A stretch of 64,000 nucleotides of DNA from JANWHV01 sp035534995 (GTDB taxonomy: Bacteria; Chloroflexota; UBA5177; JANWHV01). Positions 9,231 to 17,277 of the stretch are shown one piece after another. The DNA lies in contig DATLQX010000141.1 of the NCBI GenBank assembly GCA_035534995.1, positions 19,073 through 83,072 on the forward strand, written 5' to 3'. The notes below the pieces were generated by a model, which was not told the DNA's origin, made no database searches, and was given only the letters and a program-made list of their open reading frames with translations. Within the stretch, counting starts at the first letter, position 1, and the number at the start of each line of letters is the position of its first letter. Position numbers and translations under genes: made by a program.

Positions 9231-10442
9231 TCATCGATTCCTAGGATTAACGATCAGATCCTCAATCTGGCCGTGAAACGGGCTCAGCACCTTGGCGCCC
9301 GAGGGACCAAGGGTCACTACGTCGCAATGGCGCAGGCCACCATAGCCCTCTATATAGATCGCGGGCTCGATGTTGAAGGTCATCCCCACTTCCATCACAT
9401 CGGGCGAGGCGGGGTGCAGACGGGGCGGATATTCGGCGCTGATCACGGAGAAGCCGACATTGTGGCCCACGCCGTGAGTAAAGTTGGCCCCGAAGCCGCG
9501 CTCGGTCAGCACGGCGCGGGCGGCCTCATCCACCTCACTGGCCCTCACTCCGGGGCGGAGGGCGGCGAGGGCAGCTTGGCGGGCGGTCAGGACAGCCTCA
9601 TACATTGACCGTTGCCGTTCATCCGGTTCCCCCATGACATAGGTTCGGGTCACGTCGGTCCAGTAGCCGTTGATCGTTGAATTGCAATGGACGAGCACGA
9701 AGTCTCCCTCGGCAAGGCGACGGGCGGTCGAGCGCGCGTACGCGGCGCCGGCACGCGCCGCGTTGGGGCCTGACATGCAGTAGGCGAAGCCAACGGCGCG
9801 GCGGGCGCCAGGCACATCGAGGCCGAGGATACTCAGCCTGCCCGAGACCTCGGCGGCAACCTCGGACTCAGCTCGGCCGGGCTGAAGGGTATGGGCGGCG
9901 GCGGTGAAAGCCGCCTCCACCACGGCGCAGCCGGTTCGCACCTGCCCCACCTCCGCGGGCATGAGAATGGATCGCAAGCGGGCCAGAGTGGGCCCGGCCG
10001 AGGTAAGGGTGGCTCCGGGAGCGGCAACCTGTAACAACCCAGCTATCGTGTCCCCGAAAAGGTGCATCGCGGCGTAGCTGGATGCCTCATAGGCACCGCC
10101 CGATTCGTAGCCGATCCTGGCAGTGGTCACGCCCGCCTGATGAAGCACGTCGGTGAGCGGGCTCCGGGCAGCCTCGGCGGGGCTCAGCAACTCGGTCATG
10201 GATCCGGGAGCATACTCCCGCACGGTAGTGGCCCAGCCGTGCGCGGCGAGATCGTGTTCATCCTTGGGAACAAGCAGCGAAATATTTCCGCGCTCGGTGG
10301 CAATGGCTATCGACGTGCCGACCACGGGCCAATAGCCGCTGAGCAGCAAGACATTCTCCGACAAGGTACAGACCAGAGCCTCAAGCCGTGCGTCCGCCAA
10401 TGCGGCGCGGATAGCGGCAACCCGATCCTGGCCGATATTCAT
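9231..10442 (-). CDS. M24 (creatinase/aminopeptidase P-like) family protein with altered metal site
   Basis: A 403-residue protein with an N-terminal creatinase-type domain (residues 1-150) and a pita-bread M24 domain. Of the five metal ligands usual in M24 peptidases, Asp263 (TDVTRT), His327 (HGVGH) and Glu359 (FNIEPA) are kept. The first aspartate is His252 (VHCNS) and the last glutamate is Cys373 (RHCDVV). Known family: dimetal Xaa-Pro peptidases and the metal-independent creatinases. Inferred: this protein may be a hydrolase with a changed or absent metal centre. It is the first gene of a two-gene operon with the enolase-superfamily enzyme, which suggests a catabolic role on a small amide or ester. 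Confidence 0.8.
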   Translation of the reverse strand: MNIGQDRVAAIRAALADARLEALVCTLSENVLLLSGYWPVVGTSIAIATERGNISLLVPKDEHDLAAHGWATTVREYAPGSMTELLSPAEAARSPLTDVLHQAGVTTARIGYESGGAYEASSYAAMHLFGDTIAGLLQVAAPGATLTSAGPTLARLRSILMPAEVGQVRTGCAVVEAAFTAAAHTLQPGRAESEVAAEVSGRLSILGLDVPGARRAVGFAYCMSGPNAARAGAAYARSTARRLAEGDFVLVHCNSTINGYWTDVTRTYVMGEPDERQRSMYEAVLTARQAALAALRPGVRASEVDEAARAVLTERGFGANFTHGVGHNVGFSVISAEYPPRLHPASPDVMEVGMTFNIEPAIYIEGYGGLRHCDVVTLGPSGAKVLSPFHGQIEDLIVNPRNR

Positions 10443-10696
10443 CCTTGCGCTCCGTTTTGGCTTATTTTTCCGGCGACTCCACGGCCTGCCCCCGTGGAAG
10501 CGCCTCCTTTAGTGTGCGCCTTGCCGTGGCGAGCCTCGTCGGCCAAAAGGACGGTGAGGGAGCATAAAGTAGCCTCAGCCGATGTGGGGACGGGCCAGAC
10601 TAGGGCACTTTGATGCTTGGCTTCCTCCCATTGGTGGATGCCTTACCGGTTGCGCACCCTCATACTGAGCGAAAAGGCATGCGGGAGGAGAAGAAA

Positions 10697-11191
10697 ATGA
10701 TGCAAGGTGAGGCATTCCGAGGTCTGGCCGTGGTGAGCGTGCAGCAGGCGCAAAACCTTGGCACGGTGGAGGATCTGTTACTCGATTTGACCAAACACCG
10801 GGTCGCGGCGTTGCTGCTGCAGGGCGGCCTATTTCGAGGCGGTCCCATGGTGCGCTGGGCGGACATCCGCTCTATTGGCCGTGACGCGGTCATGGTTGAT
10901 GACAGTAGCGCGGCAATCCCGACCGCGGAGCAGGATCAAGTTATGCGTTTAGCCAATCTGCGGGACACTCAGGTGGTCGGTGACAACGGCGAGTTGGCGG
11001 GAACGGTGGCGGGCGTGGAGATCGACCCCGACACGGGGAATGTTACCGCCTATGTGGTCAGCGCGCCCGAGGGAGGCGGCCTCTTCCACTCCGCCCCCCG
11101 ATTTCGCGTGCAGCCCGAGGCGATCGCCGGGATCGGACCAAAGCTGATCACGATCAACGCGGAAGCGATCGACTTCCAACATAATGAATAA
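10697..11191 (+). CDS. PRC-barrel domain protein
   Basis: A 164-residue soluble protein with two PRC-barrel-like modules, residues about 1-75 (QNLGTVEDLLLD, GGLFRGGPMV) and 85-160 (VVGDNGELAGTVAGVEID). ATG 10697 is chosen because GGGAGGAG lies 6 bases upstream. It resembles the YlmC/YmxH and tandem-PRC stress proteins in layout; the role is unknown. It is monocistronic, divergent from the M24-type gene across a 254-bp intergenic region. Confidence 0.75.
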   Translation: MMQGEAFRGLAVVSVQQAQNLGTVEDLLLDLTKHRVAALLLQGGLFRGGPMVRWADIRSIGRDAVMVDDSSAAIPTAEQDQVMRLANLRDTQVVGDNGELAGTVAGVEIDPDTGNVTAYVVSAPEGGGLFHSAPRFRVQPEAIAGIGPKLITINAEAIDFQHNE

Positions 11192-11348
11192 TCCTCCCCG
11201 ACTTGGGGTCGCCAGGGGACACTCCCGGGCGATCCCATCGCGGCGATTATGCTGGCGGCATGCTTTTCCAGTTACGCGCGTCCATGTCGGTCAGCAGTTG
11301 GTAACCTATGCAGGTTGATACCCTCCGGCGGAGCGAAAGGATAACTTG

Positions 11349-12473
11349 ATGACTGTACAAGAACCACTGCCCGAGCACGCGAGACGATCGGGCGACCAGG
11401 CAGGCCCGGCCCCGTTTCAACTCGAACGGCAGAGCATAGTCATGCGGCCTGATCCAATGAACCCCCATGAAGCAGGCGGGGTCTTGAATCCGGGAGGTGT
11501 TCGTACTCCCAGCGGCGACTATATGCTCTTCCCACGTTTGGTCTCCCTGGGAAACTACTCGCGGGTTGGTCTCGCCCGGGTAATCCATGACAGTGACGGA
11601 GTTCCTCAGGACGTGGAACGGCTGGGGATCGCTCTCGAGCCCGAGGAGCAGTACGAACTGAACGACTGGACGGGTGGCGGTTGCGAGGACGCTCGCGTGA
11701 ACTACGTCGAGTCGCTGGGTACCTACGTCATGACCTATGCCGCGTTCGGTCCCGATGGGCCGCATGCCGCGATGGCGATTTCCAAGGATTTGGTGTCCTG
11801 GACCCGCCTGGGCTTGATTGAGTTCAGCCCAATCCTGGGCACCGACATGAATCGCTATACCAACAAAGACCATATGCTCTTCCCCGAGGCGGTCGTGGGG
11901 CCGGATGGGCGCCTGTCGATTGCCCTCATCCATCGGCCCGCCTACGAGTACTGGGCCGGTGATCTGGCCACCCATAACCGGCCCCTGCTGCCGCCGCCGA
12001 ACGTCACTGATCCGCGGTGGTCGATCTGGATTTCCTACTGCCCCCTTGAGGAGGCCGATTGGGCCAATCCCCAGCATGGGACGACCAAACCCCCCCTGTT
12101 CAGCCATCATCAGGTCCTCATCTCGCCGCTTGAGCCATGGGAGTCGGTGCGCATTGGGGCCGGGACGCCGCCGGTCAAGCTGGCCGCCGGCTGGCTGATG
12201 TTTTACCACGGGATCGAGGCCACTCCGAGCCATGGTCTCTTGCCGACCCACCGCTATACGGCGGCGGCGCTCTTGCTGGACGCGCAAGATCCGCGGACGG
12301 TGCTCTATCGTTCGCCCAATCCGATTCTCGAGCCCGCGCTTCCGGAGGAAGTCTTCGGCGTGGTAGGAAACGTGGTCTTCCCCACGGCGGTGGACCAACA
12401 TGACAGGTACCTTGATGTGTATTACGGGATGGCCGACGACTGTATTGGAGCCGCGCGTATGACGATCAGCTAG
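11349..12473 (+). CDS. Glycoside hydrolase family 130-type phosphorylase/hydrolase
   Basis: A 374-residue five-bladed propeller enzyme. The hallmark GGCEDARV is at about residues 115-122, with the N-terminal LNPGGVRTPSGDYMLFPRL segment that contributes to the active site. GH130 enzymes mostly phosphorolyse or hydrolyse beta-mannosides. There is no signal peptide, so it is cytosolic. ATG 11349 has AAAGGA 7 bases upstream. No transporter adjoins it. The last bases overlap a decayed histidine-kinase remnant on the other strand. Confidence 0.85.
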   Translation: MTVQEPLPEHARRSGDQAGPAPFQLERQSIVMRPDPMNPHEAGGVLNPGGVRTPSGDYMLFPRLVSLGNYSRVGLARVIHDSDGVPQDVERLGIALEPEEQYELNDWTGGGCEDARVNYVESLGTYVMTYAAFGPDGPHAAMAISKDLVSWTRLGLIEFSPILGTDMNRYTNKDHMLFPEAVVGPDGRLSIALIHRPAYEYWAGDLATHNRPLLPPPNVTDPRWSIWISYCPLEEADWANPQHGTTKPPLFSHHQVLISPLEPWESVRIGAGTPPVKLAAGWLMFYHGIEATPSHGLLPTHRYTAAALLLDAQDPRTVLYRSPNPILEPALPEEVFGVVGNVVFPTAVDQHDRYLDVYYGMADDCIGAARMTIS

Positions 12474-12582
12474 CGGAGTCAGCCGCGGCTGGAAGTTGAA
12501 GCCGGAAAGTGCTGCCCTCCGCGCTGGTCGTTTCGAGATCGAGGTCGCCGCTCACGGCCTCGGCCAATCGCCGGCCTCTTGA
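12466..12582 (-). pseudogene. Remnant of a sensor histidine kinase C-terminus
   Basis: Read on the minus strand, this stretch encodes RRLAEAVSGDLDLET followed by TSAEGSTFRLQLPA and a stop at 12466-12468. That is the ending of a HATPase domain (after the G2 box: R-L-A-E-A..G-x-L-x-L-x-S-x-x-G-x-G-S-T-F-R-L-x-L-P). An in-frame TGA sits just upstream at 12583-12585 and no other part of a kinase is found, so this is a 38-codon fossil left by deletion. Its stop codon overlaps the end of the GH130 gene. Confidence 0.65.
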
Positions 12583-12601
12583 TCATCCTGGCTGACGCAT
12601 G

Positions 12602-13075
12602 CTATTCCTGATCGGCGAGGAAGTTCCTCGCCCCCGCCGCCACGATACCGGCCAGGACCGCCTTGACCAGTAAGCTGTCCAGGATTCCCGCCCCCTCGCC
12701 GAGCAGTTGATCCAGAACGGCGGGCTTCCGTTCTTGAATGCCCGCCAGCGTCTGGGCCAGCATTTCGGCGTCCCGGAGGACGGCCATCGCCCCTTCACCC
12801 TCCAGGGCGGGAATAGGCAGCCCGTGGTCGCGCGCCTGCTGATGCACGTACTGCCCGAAGAGGATCCGATTCTGGGGCGAGAAGCGTGCCAGCGACCAGG
12901 CGGCAGCCTGTTCGTATGCCTCGGGGCTGAGCCGCGGCGCCAGTGCCTGATACCGCCCCACTACCTCCTGATCGGTGTACCCATCCCAGGGTGCGCCCTT
13001 TTCGTAGCGTCTGATGAAATCCTTGTAGTCGTTCCCACTCGTTTTCGCCTCGGGCTCCCTGACCATTACCTTCAT
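12602..13075 (-). CDS. Conserved hypothetical protein with C-terminal hydrophobic segment
   Basis: A 157-residue protein not recognised as a named family. The N-terminal half is helical and charged (GNDYKDFIRRYEKGAPWDGY, then LSPEAYEQAAAWSLARF). The C-terminus has a hydrophobic helix (LVKAVLAGIVAAGARNFL). The ATG at 13075 is preceded by a TAGGAGGAT-like site. A direct-repeat operator of the same type as those in the next intergenic region lies 67-83 bases upstream, so it may be in the same regulon as the HtrA-type protease. Confidence 0.6.
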   Translation of the reverse strand: MKVMVREPEAKTSGNDYKDFIRRYEKGAPWDGYTDQEVVGRYQALAPRLSPEAYEQAAAWSLARFSPQNRILFGQYVHQQARDHGLPIPALEGEGAMAVLRDAEMLAQTLAGIQERKPAVLDQLLGEGAGILDSLLVKAVLAGIVAAGARNFLADQE

Positions 13076-13114
13076 GACCTATCCTCCTACGCTCGTCGTT
13101 GTGCCTGTACCGGG

Positions 13115-13828
13115 CTACACGATAGACGTTACGGGTAAAGGATGAGACGCTGATGAGAAAGTGCGCCTCACCTTGGCGGTGTGTTTCAGATCGCGATACG
13201 AAGTACCTCGCCTCGCCCGCTGAATATGCTGTTGTTCGACACAGGGATTGGAATCGACCGGTCCGCCCGCGGGATTGTGCGTCGCTTCATGGGCCGAGAT
13301 ATCCGCGACGTTTATCCAGGAGCCGCTTGAGTCAATTCGGACAAGCCGCCCAAAACCGGCGCCTTCCGCGCCGAGCTTGCTCCGGTCATGCGGATTCGCG
13401 CCCAGCCCGACGACGGCATAGACAGTTCCGTCCCTCGCCACGGTAACGCCGTGGGGGCCGGTTGCCATGGACGGCCCCTGGGCGGCGGGAGCGGCGAGCG
13501 ACGGCAGGCCGGTAGCGATCCGAGTCTGTTTGCCATGCGCGACGCGCGTGACGGCGCCGGTGGCGCCGTAACATGTCTTGCCGCCGCCCTCTGGATCCTT
13601 GATGCACGGGGCGGCGCCGCCGCTCCCGGCCTCCGCGACATACAACTCACCGTTTGGACCGAAGGCCACTCCCCGCGGATTGTCGAGCCCGCGCGCCACC
13701 ACGGTGACGGTTGGCTTCGTCTCCTTGGCGCTCACCGGACTGCCGAGCGCCGCGACACCACCCCCAAGCAGGGCGGTCACCATCAGCGCGCGTGAAGTCC
13801 GTGAAACCTGAGTGTGTGCCTGAACCAT
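13115..13828 (-). pseudogene. ScyD/ScyE-like secreted protein, internally deleted and frameshifted
   Basis: The reading frame starts at ATG 13828 (GGAGG upstream), carries a signal peptide and then matches ScyD/ScyE-type propeller proteins (VTVVARGLDNPRGVAFGPNG, then VYAVVGLGANP) as far as GGPVDSNP. From about 13243 onward the frame is wrong: the +1 frame instead reads VSNNSIFSGRGEVLRIAI and stops at 13186, which is the expected C-terminal end of the same family. The intervening part is missing (roughly 130 or more residues compared with family length, an estimate), so the gene has lost its middle by deletion. The current frame runs on to 13115 with an unrelated tail. Confidence 0.7.
13142..13158. 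promoter_or_regulatory. Candidate OmpR-family operator (ATGAGA-N5-ATGAGA)
   Basis: Two copies of ATGAGA with 11-bp periodicity, the spacing used by OmpR/PhoB-type regulators. The same sequence with two changes in the spacer occurs twice near 13.9 kb. It lies upstream of the 13075 minus-strand gene. Confidence 0.5.
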
Positions 13829-13896
13829 GTCTTTCCTCCCTGAGGCGATTCCGGGCCGCGAACTTCCGCGGCCCACGCACACCGTAGAAGGGGAAA

Positions 13897-13946
13897 ATGA
13901 GACGGTAATGAGAGAGAATCAGGCGATTCTCTCATTACCGTCTCAT
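13897..13946. promoter_or_regulatory. Double operator: inverted pair of ATGAGA-N5-ATGAGA sites
   Basis: A 24-base arm (13897-13920) and its 22-base inverted copy (13925-13946, lacking two bases) surround a 4-base centre. Each arm holds the tandem hexamer ATGAGA-N5-ATGAGA. It lies between the divergent ScyD-like gene and the HtrA-type protease gene and could serve both. The OmpR-type regulator encoded at 15.5 kb is the obvious candidate binder. Confidence 0.55.
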
Positions 13947-14041
13947 CGACACCCGCCATGCTGGTCTCACTGGCTGGCGCCCCAAGGTACGAATCGCGGG
14001 CCAGCGCCGCCAGAAGATGGCTATGCGTGAGGGAGCGTGCG

Positions 14042-15124
14042 ATGAATAGGTTGGTCAGTTTGGTGTTGGCGGGATTATTGGTTCTCTCGGTTGTGATCAG
14101 CGGCGCGTCCGTCGTCTTTCAGGGCGCCCCACCCTCGACTCAGGTTCCAGTCGCCTCGGGGAACCCCGCCGTCAGCGCGGAACTGAACCTGGCGACAACC
14201 GGGGCGGCGGCAGTCGCCGGCCCCTCGGTGGTGAAGGTGGAAAGCGTGCACGGTCTTGGCTCGGGCGTAATCATCGATGCGCGCGGTTACCTCGTGACGA
14301 ACTATCATGTGGTTCTCAGTGGGAACGCCGCGCGGCTGCCCGATGCCCGGTACACAGTGACACTGGCGAACGGGCAAACATACCAGGCTCGGATCGCCGG
14401 CATTGACGCTCCGGATGATCTTGCAGTGCTTAAAATATCGGCCCCGAATCTGGAGGCTCTGCCCTTCGCGGACTCGAACGCCCTGCGGGCAGGGACATTG
14501 GTGATGGCCGTGGGCAATCCACTTGGTTACACCCAGAGCGTGACCCTGGGCATCGTCAGCACCCCGAAGCGCACGGTGGTCGAGAATGGGCCGGCTGCCT
14601 TTATCCCTGACATGATCCAGACCTCGGCGCCGATCAATCCGGGTAATTCCGGCGGCGCCCTGGTGGACTTGAACGGTCGTTTGGTGGGTATCCCAACCCT
14701 GGCGGCCGCCGATCCTCGCCTGGGTACGCCGGCCCAGGGGATCGGCTTCGCCGTCCCGAGCAACCGCGTTGCCTTTATTGCGCGGCAGATTATCGCCTCC
14801 GGCAAGGTGGTGCACAGTGACAGGCCCTACCTCGGGCTCTCCGGCATGACTGACCTCACACCGGCGATAGCCGCCCGCTATGGATTGGCGGCGGACAAGG
14901 GGGTGCTGCTCACCAGCCTGACGGCGGACGGCCCCATGGCGCGAGCGGGAGTACGCGCGGGTGAGATACTGGTGCGGCTCAACGGACAGCCATTGACTGA
15001 TACGGCCGCGCTCGGTGAGGCGCTGGCCCGGACGCGACCGAACCAATCAATATCGATGAGCATCATCGGTTCGACCGGCGAACGGACGGTCAACCTGACC
15101 CTGGGTGAATTACCCGTGGGTTAA
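14042..15124 (+). CDS. HtrA/DegP-type serine protease with PDZ domain
   Basis: A 360-residue membrane-anchored or exported trypsin-like protease. It has an N-terminal hydrophobic segment (residues 4-28), a catalytic domain at about 55-245 with His89 (TNYHVV), Asp126 (PDDLAVLK) and Ser203 (NPGNSGGAL), and one PDZ domain at about 255-355. Such proteins degrade or refold damaged exported proteins. ATG 14042 follows GAGGGAG with 8 bases of spacing. It is downstream of the inverted operator pair and upstream of a small membrane protein and a two-component system, suggesting a cell-envelope stress regulon. Confidence 0.9.
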   Translation: MNRLVSLVLAGLLVLSVVISGASVVFQGAPPSTQVPVASGNPAVSAELNLATTGAAAVAGPSVVKVESVHGLGSGVIIDARGYLVTNYHVVLSGNAARLPDARYTVTLANGQTYQARIAGIDAPDDLAVLKISAPNLEALPFADSNALRAGTLVMAVGNPLGYTQSVTLGIVSTPKRTVVENGPAAFIPDMIQTSAPINPGNSGGALVDLNGRLVGIPTLAAADPRLGTPAQGIGFAVPSNRVAFIARQIIASGKVVHSDRPYLGLSGMTDLTPAIAARYGLAADKGVLLTSLTADGPMARAGVRAGEILVRLNGQPLTDTAALGEALARTRPNQSISMSIIGSTGERTVNLTLGELPVG

Positions 15125-15169
15125 GCGAGCGGGCCGCGTACAACTGGGCATGCACTTTCCCGCGGTTGT

Positions 15170-15191
15170 AGGGCACCCTCGGGGGTGCCCT
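15170..15191 (+). terminator. Intercistronic hairpin
   Basis: A perfect 9-bp stem (AGGGCACCC/GGGTGCCCT) with a TCGG tetraloop lies between the protease stop and the ribosome-binding site of the next gene. It may be an attenuator or an RNA-processing site. It belongs to a small set of GGGCACC-type palindromes in this window. Confidence 0.5.
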
Positions 15192-15210
15192 GGTTCAGGA
15201 GGAGTAAACC

Positions 15211-15480
15211 ATGAGCACCATTGACGTGCTCTTCTGGATGGTAGGGGGATTGGTTGCCGGGATACTGACCGGCGCCCTCAGGCCGCGGAGCACCGTCGGT
15301 GAGCGTTTCGCCCTGGTGGCGACAGGGCTTCTCGGCGCCGGCGCCGGTGGAGCGGTGGTCTCCCGGTTCACCGATCTGATCACGGTAGGCTTTCTGGCTG
15401 CCGTGTGCGCGGCGGTTCTCTCGTCGACGTCCCTTGCGTACCTCCTTTGGCGTCCAGAAGCGATGCGCTACCATGAGTGA
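15211..15480 (+). CDS. Small membrane protein (GlsB/YeaQ-like layout)
   Basis: An 89-residue protein with three hydrophobic segments and glycine-rich turns (MVGGLVAGILTGALRP, then VATGLLGAGAGGAVVS), a layout like the GlsB/YeaQ/YmgE transglycosylase-associated family. Identity with that family is not certain. ATG 15211 has CAGGAGGAG upstream. It ends 20 bases before the response regulator start, so it may share a transcript with the two-component genes. Confidence 0.6.
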   Translation: MSTIDVLFWMVGGLVAGILTGALRPRSTVGERFALVATGLLGAGAGGAVVSRFTDLITVGFLAAVCAAVLSSTSLAYLLWRPEAMRYHE

Positions 15481-15500
15481 GTCACACAGGGGAGGCTGCC

Positions 15501-16169
15501 ATGCACATCCTCGTGATTGAGGATGACCAGCGAATCGTGGAGTTCGTCCAGAAAGGGCTGCGCGAGTCAGGCTACACGGTGGCCGCGGCCAACGACGGCG
15601 AGGACGGCTTTCTCGACGCGCTTCTCAATGATTATGACCTGATCGTCCTGGACCTCATGTTGCCAACCATGGACGGCATCACCATCGCGCGAAAGCTGCG
15701 GGCGGCGCGGAAGACAACCCCCATCCTCATGCTCACGGCCCGCGATACGGAGCAGGACAAAATCCTCGGTCTCGATACGGGTGCCGACGATTATTTGACC
15801 AAGCCCTTCGCCTTTGGTGAGTTCCTGGCCCGCGTCCGCTCCCTCCTGCGTCGTGAGACCATGTCGCGGGCCAGCGTCATGCACGTAGGTGACCTGGAGG
15901 TGGATACGGCGGCGCGACGCGCAAGCCGAGCCGGAAGAGAATTGGCCCTCTCCGCCCGCGAATACGCGCTATTGGTGTATTTGGCTCATCATGCCGGCCA
16001 GGTAGTCACCCGTGAGTTGCTGGCCGAGCATGTCTGGTCCGATGCCGAGGTGGAAAGCAACGTGATCGATGTCTATATCCGCTATCTGCGTCACAAAGTG
16101 GACGCTCCCTTTGGCCGGCCGCTGATCCATACGGTGCGTGGGGTTGGCTACACCTTGCGCGCTCCCTGA
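15501..16169 (+). CDS. OmpR-family two-component response regulator
   Basis: A 222-residue regulator. The receiver domain (residues 1-115) has the acidic pocket (IEDD), phosphoacceptor Asp51 (LIVLDLMLP), Thr in MLTA and Lys in TKPF. The C-terminal winged helix (about 125-220) ends in the typical YIRYLRHKVD and HTVRGVGYTL. ATG 15501 is preceded by GGGGAGG. The partner kinase starts 7 bases after its stop. The 11-bp-period direct repeats at 13.1 and 13.9 kb are of the kind such proteins bind. Confidence 0.93.
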   Translation: MHILVIEDDQRIVEFVQKGLRESGYTVAAANDGEDGFLDALLNDYDLIVLDLMLPTMDGITIARKLRAARKTTPILMLTARDTEQDKILGLDTGADDYLTKPFAFGEFLARVRSLLRRETMSRASVMHVGDLEVDTAARRASRAGRELALSAREYALLVYLAHHAGQVVTRELLAEHVWSDAEVESNVIDVYIRYLRHKVDAPFGRPLIHTVRGVGYTLRAP

Positions 16170-16176
16170 ACGCCTC

Positions 16177-17145
16177 ATGTTCAACGATGCACGGCTCCGT
16201 CTCACCCTATGGTACCTGGCTATTCTCGGTGCCATTGTCGCCATGCTCAGTCTGGTCATCTACCGGATCCTGCTCAGCCTCCAGGACAGTGAACTGCGCG
16301 CCCTCGGGACGACGCAACGCCACGGCATCGCCGGGCTGTTCGCGCGTGACGAGGGAACCCTGGTGGTGCAGATTCTCGCTCTGGATGCCGGGGTTCTGAT
16401 ACTGGCCGCTCTTGGCGCCTATGTATTGGCGGGCCGCACCCTGACGCCCATTGAACAGGCGATGGATCGCCAGCAGCGCTTCGCTGCCGCCGCCTCCCAT
16501 GAACTCCGCACCCCGCTGACCGTTTTGCGTGGCAGCATGGAGGTCGCGCTGCTCAATCCCCGCGCGCCGGAGGAGTATGAAAATATTCTTCGGCACGCGG
16601 CGGCCGAGGCAACCCGCATGGGCGAACTGGTGGCCGACCTACTGGCCCTGGCTCGCACCCAACACGATGGAGATCTGCTCTCGCGGGATCTCCTCGACCT
16701 GGGAGAGGTCGCGCGCGAGGCAGCGGAGAGCATCCGCCCACTGGCCGAACACAAGCGTCAGACTCTGGAAGTTAACCTGGATCGCTCGCTCCTGGTCCTG
16801 GGTGACGCCCTCAAGCTGCGCCAGATCGTGATCATTCTCCTCGACAATGCCGTGGCATACACTCCGGCGGCGGGCGTCATTCAACTCACTGGGCGGCGTG
16901 AGCGCCACCATGTGCTGCTAGCGGTACGCGACAACGGCCATGGCATCGCGATGGAGCACCTGCCGCGCCTCTTCGAGCCATTTTACCGGGTGGACCCCGC
17001 GTGGAGCGGCGACGCCGCGCACACCGGCCTCGGTCTGGCCCTGGCGGCGTGGATTGCCCGCGCCCATCACGGCCAGATTGCCGTGGAAAGCCAGGTGCAA
17101 GTAGGGACGGTGTTCACCCTCAAACTTCCGGCGGTCACGGGCTGA
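16177..17145 (+). CDS. Sensor histidine kinase
   Basis: A 322-residue membrane kinase with transmembrane segments at about 10-32 and 68-88 and only about 35 residues outside the membrane between them, so it probably senses the membrane or an interacting protein rather than a ligand. There is no clear HAMP domain. The HisKA box holds phosphoacceptor His108 (AAASHELRTPLTVLRG). The ATPase domain has N box (LLDNAVAYTP), G1 (DNGHGI) and G2 (GLGLAL). It forms a pair with the adjacent response regulator. Confidence 0.92.
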   Translation: MFNDARLRLTLWYLAILGAIVAMLSLVIYRILLSLQDSELRALGTTQRHGIAGLFARDEGTLVVQILALDAGVLILAALGAYVLAGRTLTPIEQAMDRQQRFAAAASHELRTPLTVLRGSMEVALLNPRAPEEYENILRHAAAEATRMGELVADLLALARTQHDGDLLSRDLLDLGEVAREAAESIRPLAEHKRQTLEVNLDRSLLVLGDALKLRQIVIILLDNAVAYTPAAGVIQLTGRRERHHVLLAVRDNGHGIAMEHLPRLFEPFYRVDPAWSGDAAHTGLGLALAAWIARAHHGQIAVESQVQVGTVFTLKLPAVTG

Positions 17146-17277
17146 GTTTTTGCCAAAGCTACGCGCTAACGAGGATGCCACTACCATGGAATGTAGGTGC
17201 CGCTCCGGTGGTGGGCGCGTGGGCAATCCCGGGCCCGAGGAGAGGAACCCAATCCTGACCTGAAGGCAATACCGGGC

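Noticed and set aside
11247..12401. Minus-strand frame opposite the GH130 gene
   Set aside because: Antisense shadow; GH130 motifs on the plus strand are clear.
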